Assembly (NCBI RefSeq): GCF_029893325.1
Contig: NZ_JARXWL010000029.1
Span: 1 to 33,071 of the forward strand
Length of the DNA: 33,071 nt
Reading direction: 5' to 3'
Origin: Enterococcus sp. PF1-24
GTDB taxonomy: Bacteria > Bacillota > Bacilli > Lactobacillales > Enterococcaceae
Position 1 is the first letter of the stretch. Each line of letters begins with the position of its first letter. The translations under genes and the position numbers were made by a program. This document shows, piece by piece, positions 17,231 to 25,207 of this stretch. The notes beneath the pieces are model-generated. The model was not told where the DNA came from and ran no database searches. It saw only the letters and a program-made list of their open reading frames with translations.

Positions 17231-18826
17231 ATGTTTCCACAACTAAATGAAATTTTAACATTAATAGAATTGTCTAAATTGAAGATTTTAGCTGGTGAAG
17301 AAGGCTTAGCAAATGAAGTTAAATTTGTGACGGTTATGGATAATCCAGATATTGTTTATTGGTTGGAAGAAAATGAATTATTGTTAACAAATGGTTATTT
17401 TTTGAAAGATTATGATGATAAACAAATGATTCATTTTATTGATGAGTTAGCTTCACGAAATATTGCTGCTTTATTTATAAAATTTAAGCGCTTTATTATG
17501 AAGTTACCCGCTTCGGTTTTGGAGTATGCTGATGCAATTGGTTTTCCGATTGTGGAAGTGCCCGTTGAAATGAGCTGGACCAATATCTCAGAACCAATTA
17601 ACCGTTACTTAAATGAACGACAGTTTTATTTTCTTCACCAAGCCATGAGTCTTAGAGATGATTTGTTGAAATTAATTTTATCTGGTGGAACATTAAACGA
17701 ACTCTGCAATCTTTGTGGTGATGCAGTCGGCAAAGAGCTAGCGATTCTTGATGTTAAGATGAAAGAAGTTGCTAGTTCCAAAGCATTTAACTGGCCCCTT
17801 TTTAAAGAAAATAATTTGTCTATCCAGAAAAAACATCGGTATACTTTACCGATTGATGAGTTAATTAAATATGAACACTATTCAATTACAACGGATGAAG
17901 AGACTTTTTTCTTATTACCGATTAAATATGATGCTGATGTTTGGGGCTATATTGTATTAGAAACTTCAATCTTTAAACCGTTAATCTATGCGGATTTAGC
18001 TAAAACAGAGCAACTAGCAGCTTTATCAGTTGTGGAAATTTCTAAGTTACAAGAGCTTAAAAAAATTGAAGGAAAATATTATCGAGAATTTATTTCTCAT
18101 TTGATTAATGGCGAAATTCAGACTTTAGATGAAATTATTCTTCGTGGCAAACAATTAGGCCGCACAATTTATGATGAATACATTGTTTGTGTAGTAGAAA
18201 GAAAGCCTAACAACAATATAGATGATTTTCTCGAACAGTTAAAAATGATGCTTAGAAAAAGTCAGTTAATTAAAGAGTGTCTTTATTTGGAGAAAAAGGA
18301 TAGCTATCTTTTTTTAATACCTGTTCTTACAGAAAGTCAAACTAGTTATCACTTGCTGTATAAGTTGCTAAGTCAAAAAAATCAGATAGGAGTTAGTACT
18401 CCGCATTCAGTAATTGAAATTCCTAAAGCTTATAAAGAAGCGAAATTTGCTTATTCTTGTAAGGAATTAATGAAAGATAATCAAGTCTTTTTTGCTGATA
18501 CTGGTTTATTGCAACTCTTCTTTACAGAAAAAGAAACTTTGAATCACAGTTTTATGCGAGAGTATTTTGATACATTAATTAAGCCGTTAATGACCTATGA
18601 TCAACAAAATAATACCGAGCTTGTAAAAACTTTACGGGTTTTTATTAATAAAAATCTAAGTGTCCATCAGACGGCCAGTGAGTTATATATTCATGAAAAT
18701 ACCTTACGTTCGCGAATTAAGAGAATAGAGATTGTAACAAATAAAAATTTACAATCCATGCATGATGTTTTTCAGTTAATGTTAGGTTTGTATATTGAAA
18801 AATTTATTACCAAGGAAATTAAATAA
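17231..18826 (+). CDS. PucR-family transcriptional regulator
   Basis: A 531-residue regulator. The N-terminal PucR domain (about 5-120) has the typical stretch ITVMDNPD-like FVTVMDNPDIVYWLEENELLLTNG pattern. The central part is a signalling domain of unknown ligand. The C-terminal helix-turn-helix (about 475-520) contains HQTASELYIHENTLRSR. The founding member controls purine catabolism in Bacillus, and relatives control other nitrogen-source pathways. Being inside this cluster, it is the likely substrate-responsive activator of the genes from 12623 onward. The Shine-Dalgarno is AAAGGGGGAG. The target site is unknown; the palindrome at 12522 is a candidate. Confidence 0.88.
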   Translation: MFPQLNEILTLIELSKLKILAGEEGLANEVKFVTVMDNPDIVYWLEENELLLTNGYFLKDYDDKQMIHFIDELASRNIAALFIKFKRFIMKLPASVLEYADAIGFPIVEVPVEMSWTNISEPINRYLNERQFYFLHQAMSLRDDLLKLILSGGTLNELCNLCGDAVGKELAILDVKMKEVASSKAFNWPLFKENNLSIQKKHRYTLPIDELIKYEHYSITTDEETFFLLPIKYDADVWGYIVLETSIFKPLIYADLAKTEQLAALSVVEISKLQELKKIEGKYYREFISHLINGEIQTLDEIILRGKQLGRTIYDEYIVCVVERKPNNNIDDFLEQLKMMLRKSQLIKECLYLEKKDSYLFLIPVLTESQTSYHLLYKLLSQKNQIGVSTPHSVIEIPKAYKEAKFAYSCKELMKDNQVFFADTGLLQLFFTEKETLNHSFMREYFDTLIKPLMTYDQQNNTELVKTLRVFINKNLSVHQTASELYIHENTLRSRIKRIEIVTNKNLQSMHDVFQLMLGLYIEKFITKEIK

Positions 18827-18999
18827 ATAGAACTTTACCCTCGAAATAAATTGCTTTTGTGGACATTACATAATAAAAACAAGGTCTGCAAAAGTTAAAA
18901 AAGAGATAGATGGATAAGTCTTTCATCTAAGCGACCAATAATGACCTCTAGTTTTTTGTGAACGTATTCAAAAGGATAAGAGAGAGGTGTTCTGTTATT
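18827..18999 (+). other. Intergenic gap before the symporter gene
   Basis: There is no gene or convincing promoter. A short inverted repeat (tagatg/catcta, about 18907-18929) is the only structure noticed. A GTG at 18958 opens the symporter frame earlier but lacks a ribosome-binding site. Confidence 0.4.
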
Positions 19000-20385
19000 A
19001 TGAAAGTTTTAGATACAATAATTATGGTAGGCTACTTTCTATTAATTTTTGCGATTGGAATTTTTGGCGCTAAAAAAGCCAGCTCTTCTGAAGATTTTGC
19101 TGTGGCTGGTCGGCGATTAGGCTTACCCATGTATACTGGCTGTATTATCGCTGTAGTTTTAGGTGGTGCTTCAACCATTGGCTCTACCGGACTAGGCTAT
19201 CAATACGGAATTTCCGGTGCTTGGTTAGTTTTTATGTTAGGGCTGGGTTTAGTTTTAATTGCAGTTTTCTTTATTGAAAAAATTGTAAATTTGAAAGTTC
19301 TAACGATTAGTGAATTTTTAGAGCGTCGTTTTGATAGTAAAGCTCAATGGATTAGTGCGATTGTAGCTGCCATTTATGCCTTAATGGTTTCAGCTACTCA
19401 AATTATTTCTTTAGGAACAATTTTACAATCCATTTTAGGCTGGGATCCAAAACTAAGTATGTTAGTTGTGGGTTGTTTAGTTTTTGCCTACACAGTTCTT
19501 GGGGGGATGTGGGCCTTAACTATGACGGATTTTATTCACTTTATCATTATTACCGTGGGCATTCTCTTTTTACTTTTACCTTTTTCCATTCATCAAGTAG
19601 GAGGAATAGATAAATTAATTTCAGAAATTCCTGAAAGTTATTTATCTGTTTCGGCAATTGGTTGGGATACGATTTTTCAATATTTCTTACTTTATGGCTT
19701 AGGAGTAATTATCGGACAAGATATTTGGCAACGAGTATTTACTGCTAAAGATACTAAAACTGCTAAACGAGGAACAGTTTTAGCAGGGATTTATAGTATG
19801 GTTTACGGTGTAGCAGTTGCGATTATTGGGATGTGTGCTTTTATAGCTTTGCCACAAATCACTAACTCGCAGACCGTTTTCTCGCAAGCAGCTATCGACT
19901 TTTTACCACCAGGTATTACTGGGATTGTTTTAGCGGCGGTGGTAGCAGCCTTAATGTCAACTGCTTCAGGAACTTTGTTGGCTTCAGCCACTTTGTTAAC
20001 TAATGATTTATTTGCGCCTTATTTAAAGAAAAGAAAGCAAGAATTTGATTATGTCAAAACAACTCGTTGGATTACAGCGGTTTTAGGCGGAGTTGCTATT
20101 TTAGTAGCGATTTTGGTGGGAAATATTATCTCAGCGTTGAATATTGCTTATTCATTTTTAACTGGGACTTTGTTTGTGCCAATTATAGCGGCCTTTTTCT
20201 TAAAAAAAGTAACGGCTAAAACGGTTACTGCCGGGATTTTAGTTAGCTTTATGGCGGTTTTAGTTTCGTTAATTATTTTCACTCCAGATTCCTTACTACC
20301 GATTTTAATCGGTATTGCGATTAATGTGGTAATCATCGTCTGTTCATTTTTATTTCCACAAAAGACTAGTGAAAATAAAAAATGA
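19000..20385 (+). CDS. Sodium:solute symporter (SSS family)
   Basis: A 461-residue membrane protein with about 12-13 helices. SSS-family features include the early SSEDFAVAGRRL segment after the first helix, GGASTIGSTGLGYQYG, and AAVVAALMSTASGTLLASATLLTNDL, which resembles the sodium-binding SSS signature region. It likely imports a nitrogenous solute with Na+. Placed last in the unassigned cluster, it may bring in the guanidino substrate, giving the cluster both an exchanger-type (APC) and a net-uptake (SSS) carrier. The ATG at 19000 is preferred because GAGAGGTG lies 10 bases before it. Confidence 0.87.
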   Translation: MKVLDTIIMVGYFLLIFAIGIFGAKKASSSEDFAVAGRRLGLPMYTGCIIAVVLGGASTIGSTGLGYQYGISGAWLVFMLGLGLVLIAVFFIEKIVNLKVLTISEFLERRFDSKAQWISAIVAAIYALMVSATQIISLGTILQSILGWDPKLSMLVVGCLVFAYTVLGGMWALTMTDFIHFIIITVGILFLLLPFSIHQVGGIDKLISEIPESYLSVSAIGWDTIFQYFLLYGLGVIIGQDIWQRVFTAKDTKTAKRGTVLAGIYSMVYGVAVAIIGMCAFIALPQITNSQTVFSQAAIDFLPPGITGIVLAAVVAALMSTASGTLLASATLLTNDLFAPYLKKRKQEFDYVKTTRWITAVLGGVAILVAILVGNIISALNIAYSFLTGTLFVPIIAAFFLKKVTAKTVTAGILVSFMAVLVSLIIFTPDSLLPILIGIAINVVIIVCSFLFPQKTSENKK

Positions 20386-20386
20386 C

Positions 20387-20415
20387 TTGAAGTTTTAGAA
20401 AAGACCATGTAGAAT
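20387..20415 (+). promoter_or_regulatory. Promoter for the candidate small RNA
   Basis: TTGAAG (20387-20392), 17 bp, TAGAAT (20410-20415). Both boxes and the spacing equal those of the promoter at 12483-12511. It begins just after the symporter stop codon. Confidence 0.55.
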
Positions 20416-20420
20416 AAAAA

Positions 20421-20607
20421 TGTTAGCAAGAATAAAAAAAGCTATTATTTTATAGTAAATAGGGAGTACTTTTGGTGAGTGTAGCGCGTATCTAATTAAG
20501 CAATTGAATGATCAAATAAACCTGGTTTATTTGATATGCCTTTAGATACCTGTTGATTATCAAATTATTTTGTTAGTTATGGCGATAGGTAAACTATCGC
20601 CTTTTTG
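20421..20607 (+). ncRNA. Candidate small RNA or attenuated leader
   Basis: A stretch without a gene lies between a good promoter and a strong terminator, giving a transcript of about 185 nt. An outer stem pairs GTATCTAA (20488-20495) with TTAGATAC (20542-20549). Inside it is a 12-bp perfect inverted repeat with a single-base centre (20511-20522, 20524-20535), forming a long hairpin. The terminator is at 20581-20605. It could be an independent small RNA or a regulatory leader of the MutS2-like gene 160 bp further on. I do not recognise the family. Confidence 0.5.
20581..20605 (+). terminator. Rho-independent terminator
   Basis: ggcgatag pairs perfectly with ctatcgcc across a 5-nt loop, followed by five T. 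It may end both the candidate small RNA and readthrough from the symporter gene. Confidence 0.88.
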
Positions 20608-20763
20608 TATACTCAAAATTAAATTTATCTTTAGAATATCAGCTTTATTCATGCTTGCAACTGCTCTGTTGTGAAAAATAGGGCACGGATTTAAAAATCT
20701 GTAGAGTATTATTTTTAAACAGGTGTCTATTTCATAAAAAATATAAAAAAAGGAATAGATAAA

Positions 20764-22674
20764 ATGAATCAACAACTATTAGAAATTACCCAATATATAG
20801 AAATTAAACAACGGTGGCAGCAACTGGCGATTAGTGATGCCGCTAAAGAAATTATTGAACAGCGGGATCCTTCCAGTTCATTGGCGGCGGTTAATCGTTG
20901 GTTAGATGAATCGGCAGAAGCGATGCTATTGCTAGATTCTGGGCAGCATGTTCCTTTTATGGGCTTAACGCGGATTCAACAATTGACCACTAAAATTGAA
21001 AAAGGTATGATTTTGGAGCCGACAGAATTACTAGAGTACGGTGATTTTCTGCGGAGTTTCCGTTTGATTTCAAAATTGTTTGCCAAAAATCAATATCAAA
21101 CGCCGTTGTTATATCGCTACACTAATTCTTTAGTAAGTTTTACTAGCGTAGAGGAAATTATCAATAGTAGCGTTCAAGGAAATCATTTGGCGGATGAAAA
21201 TTTTCGGGAGTTGCGAAAAATTCGTGGGCAAGTTCGTAAACTTGAAAAAGAAATCCAACAAAAATTAGCTAAATATCTGAAAAACAGCGGAAGTACTAGC
21301 TATTTGCAAGATAAGATGATTTTAATGAAGGATGATCGTTATACATTACCTGTCCGAATTGAATTCAAAAATAAAATTGCAGGGAATATTATTGAAACTT
21401 CCAATAAAGGGACAACAGTTTATATTGAGCCCCATGATGTTAGCAAATTAAACGACCAATTGGTTTTGGCGAAAAGTAGCGAAGTTGCAGAAGTTTATCA
21501 AATTTTAGCCTATTTGACTGGCTTGATTGCGGAAAAACTAATGGAAATTAATTTCTGTAAAGAAACTGTTGTGGAATTAGATATTATTTTTGCTCGGGGG
21601 AAATTGAGCCGAGCCTTAGCTGGCAGTAAACCTTTAGTTAATCAAGAAGATCGTCTTGTCTTTAAAGGCGTGAAGCACCCGTTATTAGGTAACGATGCTG
21701 TGCCGCTAAGCTTAGAGCTAGGAACTACAGCGCGTGGTCTGATTATTACCGGACCCAATGCTGGTGGGAAGACGGTAGTTTTAAAAACAATTGCTTTAAC
21801 TTGTCTATTAACCATGTCAGGGATTTTTGTTGCCAACCAACCGGGAACGGAAATTGCGATTTTCAAAGAAATCTTTTTAGATATTGGGGATCAACAAAGT
21901 TTACCCAATTCTTTAAGCACTTTTTCTGGCCATATGCAGCATATTTCCGAAATTTTACAAGCTGCCAAGCAGCAAACTTTAGTTTTAGTAGATGAAATTG
22001 GCAGTGGCACTGAACCGAAGGAAGGGGCGGCGCTAGGGATTGCCATTATGGGAAAACTTTATCGCAAAGGGGCGTTAATTGTCGCTACCACGCACTATGG
22101 GGAAATTAAGGACTTCGCTTTACAGCATGAAGATTTTGTCACAGCGGCAATGGCCTTTGATGTTGCGACTCTTTCGCCAAAATATCAATTATTAATGAAT
22201 AAAGTTGGCGATAGCAACGCCTTTTGGATTGCGAAAAAAATGGTGATTAGTGAAGATGTCTTAATCCAAGCCAAAAACTTTTTAACTGATGAAACTTATC
22301 CAACTGCTAAAAAAACATTTAAGTATCAACAAAAATCGCAAACTACGCAGGATGTTGAAACTACGCCGAAGTTTCAACAAGGCGATCGGGTTTTAGCGAA
22401 AGATTTAAAACAAGTGGGCTTATTTTATGAAGCTTTAGAAAATAATTTTTCCAGTATTTATATTGAAGGAACTTTTCATAAAGTCTTGAATCGCCGTTTG
22501 GAGCTACAAGCTCGAGTTGCTGATTTATACCCGGCAGATTATGATTTGAATCAGCTTTTTACTAGCTTTAGTGAAAGAAAGCAGCAACGTGATCTTGAAC
22601 GGGGTTCTAAAAAAGCTCAGAAAAAATTAGATAAAGAAGCCCGTGCTCGCAAAGCCCAGTTATCAAAAGAATAA
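20764..22674 (+). CDS. MutS2-like ATPase lacking the Smr nuclease domain
   Basis: A 636-residue MutS-family ATPase close to MutS2. Walker A GPNAGGKT is at 330-337, Walker B LVLVDE at 406-411 and the TTHYG switch at about 445. The STFSGHM segment (385-391) is MutS-like. Coiled-coil clamp sequence flanks the ATPase. True MutS2 is about 780 residues and ends in an Smr endonuclease domain; here the C-terminus is instead a short Lys/Arg/Glu-rich helix (KKAQKKLDKEARARKAQ). It is probably a distinct paralogue of MutS2 acting on branched DNA or collided ribosomes. AAAGGAATAG gives the start. It is flanked by terminators, so monocistronic. Confidence 0.85.
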   Translation: MNQQLLEITQYIEIKQRWQQLAISDAAKEIIEQRDPSSSLAAVNRWLDESAEAMLLLDSGQHVPFMGLTRIQQLTTKIEKGMILEPTELLEYGDFLRSFRLISKLFAKNQYQTPLLYRYTNSLVSFTSVEEIINSSVQGNHLADENFRELRKIRGQVRKLEKEIQQKLAKYLKNSGSTSYLQDKMILMKDDRYTLPVRIEFKNKIAGNIIETSNKGTTVYIEPHDVSKLNDQLVLAKSSEVAEVYQILAYLTGLIAEKLMEINFCKETVVELDIIFARGKLSRALAGSKPLVNQEDRLVFKGVKHPLLGNDAVPLSLELGTTARGLIITGPNAGGKTVVLKTIALTCLLTMSGIFVANQPGTEIAIFKEIFLDIGDQQSLPNSLSTFSGHMQHISEILQAAKQQTLVLVDEIGSGTEPKEGAALGIAIMGKLYRKGALIVATTHYGEIKDFALQHEDFVTAAMAFDVATLSPKYQLLMNKVGDSNAFWIAKKMVISEDVLIQAKNFLTDETYPTAKKTFKYQQKSQTTQDVETTPKFQQGDRVLAKDLKQVGLFYEALENNFSSIYIEGTFHKVLNRRLELQARVADLYPADYDLNQLFTSFSERKQQRDLERGSKKAQKKLDKEARARKAQLSKE

Positions 22675-22680
22675 AGAATG

Positions 22681-22727
22681 AAAAACAGCCAGTTCACTTT
22701 TAAGTAAGAAAGTGAGCTGGCTGTTTT
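22681..22727. terminator. Bidirectional terminator between the MutS2-like gene and aguR
   Basis: aaaacagccag plus tcacttt pairs with aaagtga plus ctggctgtttt, with one small bulge and A/T runs on both sides. It serves the two convergent genes. Confidence 0.9.
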
Positions 22728-22728
22728 G

Positions 22729-23694
22729 TTAACTATTATTTTCTGCTAAGTTTTGAGTGTAGTGGTTTTTGAAATTTTCGTATAGATCAATGATTTGATT
22801 ACGTTTGTTGACGTTTAATTTAATGAAAATATTATGAACGTGAGTTTTAACTGTACCGATCGATAAAAATAGTTCATCGGCGATTTCTTGATTTTGTTTA
22901 TGATCCAATAATAATTTAAAAATTTCTTCTTCTCGTTGCGTTAATTGATGCTCGCGACAGAAAGCTTTAAAAATTTCTGTGTCATCTTCTTGTGGTTCGA
23001 TAATAATTGTTTCTTTTGGTGAAGTGTAATCAATCAAGAAGAAACGAATTGTTAGCAGACAAGCTACAATCGAAAAGATATCTTCGCAAACATTGCGGTT
23101 ATAAATTTTTAAATCTAAAGAACTATATTGATCGACATTGAAAATTACAAAAGTATCTTCTAAAAGGATACATAAACCACTAACAGCACATAAAATAGCA
23201 ATCCATTTTAAATAGGTTAAGCTGCGTTCTGATAGCTCGGTTTTTATTTTATGTTGGCGCCAAGCATAAAAACCGAGATAAATCAGCGTTAATTGATTAG
23301 GTAGATAGTAGAGCCAAACTTTTAAGGCTGAGTTTGACAGCATCGGCACCGAAATCATCCAAACCGCCATTAAAATTAAAATAGCATAGTGCAGCGGTGG
23401 AATGTTTTCTTTAAGTATTGTTGCTACAATCCAAAACGAGCAGAAAGCATTCACCATGAAAATAATCGTTTTAATAGCTGGGATGCTCATAAAGGTTTGG
23501 TTGTAAGTGAGGGCAAAAGTATTAATAAACTCTGTCATATAAATAATGACATTATCCAAAATGAAAAATCCGATATAAATAACAAGAATTAAAAATATTT
23601 TGCGCTTTTCTTTTAAATATAAATTAATTGCAAAAGACATCGCGATTGTATACAACACAATCAGCAAGATATTATAAATGAATACCGCAACCAT
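22729..23694 (-). CDS. aguR: LuxR-type membrane-bound regulator of agmatine catabolism
   Basis: A 321-residue protein: about seven hydrophobic segments in the first 200 residues, then a cytosolic LuxR helix-turn-helix (about 250-308: LTQREEEIFKLLLD...SIGTVKTHVHNIFIKLNVNKR). This one-component membrane architecture and the divergent position next to aguB match the enterococcal and lactococcal agmatine sensor AguR. It activates the agu operon when agmatine is present. The start is set at the ATG with GAAAGGGG eight bases upstream; a TTG six codons earlier overlaps that site and is less likely. Confidence 0.9.
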   Translation of the reverse strand: MVAVFIYNILLIVLYTIAMSFAINLYLKEKRKIFLILVIYIGFFILDNVIIYMTEFINTFALTYNQTFMSIPAIKTIIFMVNAFCSFWIVATILKENIPPLHYAILILMAVWMISVPMLSNSALKVWLYYLPNQLTLIYLGFYAWRQHKIKTELSERSLTYLKWIAILCAVSGLCILLEDTFVIFNVDQYSSLDLKIYNRNVCEDIFSIVACLLTIRFFLIDYTSPKETIIIEPQEDDTEIFKAFCREHQLTQREEEIFKLLLDHKQNQEIADELFLSIGTVKTHVHNIFIKLNVNKRNQIIDLYENFKNHYTQNLAENNS

Positions 23695-23788
23695 TTTAGG
23701 AACCCCTTTCAAGTGGAAAGTCGCTCAATTCAATTAAGAAAAAAAGCTGAAATTTTCTTCTTCTACATTATAGCATTTTTTTGTTCTC

Positions 23789-23858
23789 TAAACCCTTATA
23801 AATTTCATAAACTTCTGCCTAAACTTTTATAAACCCTTTGTAAATCAAGGGTTTATAA
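23789..23858. promoter_or_regulatory. Likely AguR operator region
   Basis: A perfect 12-bp inverted repeat TTATAAACCCTT (23827-23838) / AAGGGTTTATAA (23847-23858) has an 8-bp spacer. A third copy of the half-site core TAAACCCTT lies at 23789-23797. It stands between the divergent aguR and aguB genes, upstream of the cre sites. Confidence 0.65.
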
Positions 23859-23878
23859 CTATAAATAAACCTATGTTT

Positions 23879-23892
23879 TGCAAGCGATTCCA
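23879..23892. promoter_or_regulatory. cre-like site 1 upstream of aguB
   Basis: TGCAAGCGATTCCA matches the cre consensus TGWAANCGNTNWCA at 12 of 14 positions, including the central CG. Confidence 0.5.
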
Positions 23893-23896
23893 CAGA

Positions 23897-23910
23897 TGTT
23901 TGCGTTTACA
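23897..23910. promoter_or_regulatory. cre site 2 upstream of aguB
   Basis: TGTTTGCGTTTACA, read on the minus strand as TGTAAACGCAAACA, fits the cre consensus at 13 of 14 positions. With the neighbouring site it fits the known CcpA repression of enterococcal agmatine genes. A weak -10 (cataaa, 23936-23941) follows. Confidence 0.7.
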
Positions 23911-23994
23911 TCTTTTAGCTTATCGTAAACCTTTTCATAAATTGCTAAAGTGAGGATGTCAAAAACAAAACAAAAAATTTTAGGAGGAACTAAA

Positions 23995-25014
23995 ATGGCA
24001 AAAAGAGATTTTATTACAACAGAAACTTATACTAAGGAGGAAATTCAATACATCGTTGATTTATCATTAAAAATTAAAAAATCAATCAAAAATGGTTTCT
24101 ATCCACCACTATTAAAAAACAAAACTTTAGGTATGATTTTCCAACAATCTTCTACTAGAACTCGTGTTTCATTTGAAACTGCAATGACTCAATTAGGCGG
24201 ACATGCTGAATACTTAGCACCAGGCCAAATTCAATTAGGCGGACATGAAACAATTGAAGATACTAGTCGCGTACTTTCTCGTTTAACAGATATTTTAATG
24301 GCACGGGTTGAACGTCATCATAGCGCTCATGACTTAGCTAAAAACGCAACTATTCCAGTTATCAATGGTATGTCTGATTACAATCACCCAACACAAGAAC
24401 TTGGTGACTTATGTACTATGATTGAACATTTACCTGCTGGCAAAAAAATCGAAGACTGTAAAGTTGTTTTCGTTGGTGATGCAACACAAGTATGTTTCTC
24501 ATTAGGTTTAATCGCTACTAAAATGGGTATGAAGTTCGTTCACTTCGGACCAAAAGATTTCCAATTAAATGAAGATCATAAAGCTAAATTAGCTGCAAAC
24601 TGTGAAGTTTCTGGCGGTAGCTTCTTAGTAACTGATGATGAAGAAGCAATTGTTGGATCAGATTTCTTATACACTGACGTTTGGTATGGTTTATACGAAG
24701 CTGAATTATCAGAAGAAGAAAGAATGGCTGCTTTCTATCCTAAATACCAAGTAGACCAAGCGATGATGGATAAAGCTGGTAAAAATTGTAAATTCATGCA
24801 CTGCTTACCTGCATCACGTGGTGAAGAAGTAACTGATGAAGTAATTGACGGCGCAAACTCAATTTGTTTCGACGAAGCTGAAAACCGTTTAACTTCAATT
24901 CGTGGTTTATTAGTTTACTTGTTAAATGACTACGCTGCTAAAAATCCAATTGACGAAGCGAAAAAAGCAGAAGCAAAAGCTGATTTAGAAGTATTTTTAG
25001 GAAAAGCATTATAA
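23995..25014 (+). CDS. aguB: Putrescine carbamoyltransferase
   Basis: Phosphorolyses N-carbamoylputrescine to putrescine and carbamoyl phosphate. The 339 residues carry STRTR (about 52-56), [16 protein letters not shown] and the PTC-specific [18 protein letters not shown] segment replacing the SMG loop of OTC. GDATQV replaces OTC's GDxxNV. The C-terminal helix ([13 protein letters not shown]) characteristic of PTC trimers is present. It is very similar to the enterococcal enzyme as I recall it. The start is the ATG after TTAGGAGGAAC; an in-frame ATG 15 codons upstream lacks a good site. First gene of the agu operon. Confidence 0.95.
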   Translation: MAKRDFITTETYTKEEIQYIVDLSLKIKKSIKNGFYPPLLKNKTLGMIFQQSSTRTRVSFETAMTQLGGHAEYLAPGQIQLGGHETIEDTSRVLSRLTDILMARVERHHSAHDLAKNATIPVINGMSDYNHPTQELGDLCTMIEHLPAGKKIEDCKVVFVGDATQVCFSLGLIATKMGMKFVHFGPKDFQLNEDHKAKLAANCEVSGGSFLVTDDEEAIVGSDFLYTDVWYGLYEAELSEEERMAAFYPKYQVDQAMMDKAGKNCKFMHCLPASRGEEVTDEVIDGANSICFDEAENRLTSIRGLLVYLLNDYAAKNPIDEAKKAEAKADLEVFLGKAL

Positions 25015-25120
25015 AATTTGTTTGACAGAAGGAATCAGTGGAAATAGCTTATATTTGTAACTCATAAAAGCGAATTTTAAAGTGAAAAGGATAAGGTATT
25101 TCCCTTGTAAGTAGTTAAAT

Positions 25121-25161
25121 TGAGAAGCTATGCTTAGTTGTAAAAAGACTAAGCCTTCTCA
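25121..25161 (+). promoter_or_regulatory. Intercistronic hairpin between aguB and aguD
   Basis: tgagaag plus gcttagt pairs with actaagc plus cttctca, with a 4-nt bulge and a short A-rich loop. It is followed by only a weak T-run (attttagc). Partial termination or mRNA processing are both possible. Confidence 0.55.
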
Positions 25162-25207
25162 TTTTAGCTACGAACCTTCCATATGCATCAGAGAAAGGAT
25201 GAAAAAA

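Noticed and set aside
25130-25207. N-terminal extension of AguD starting at 25130
   Set aside because: It overlaps the intercistronic hairpin, lacks a ribosome-binding site and adds residues unlike the family.
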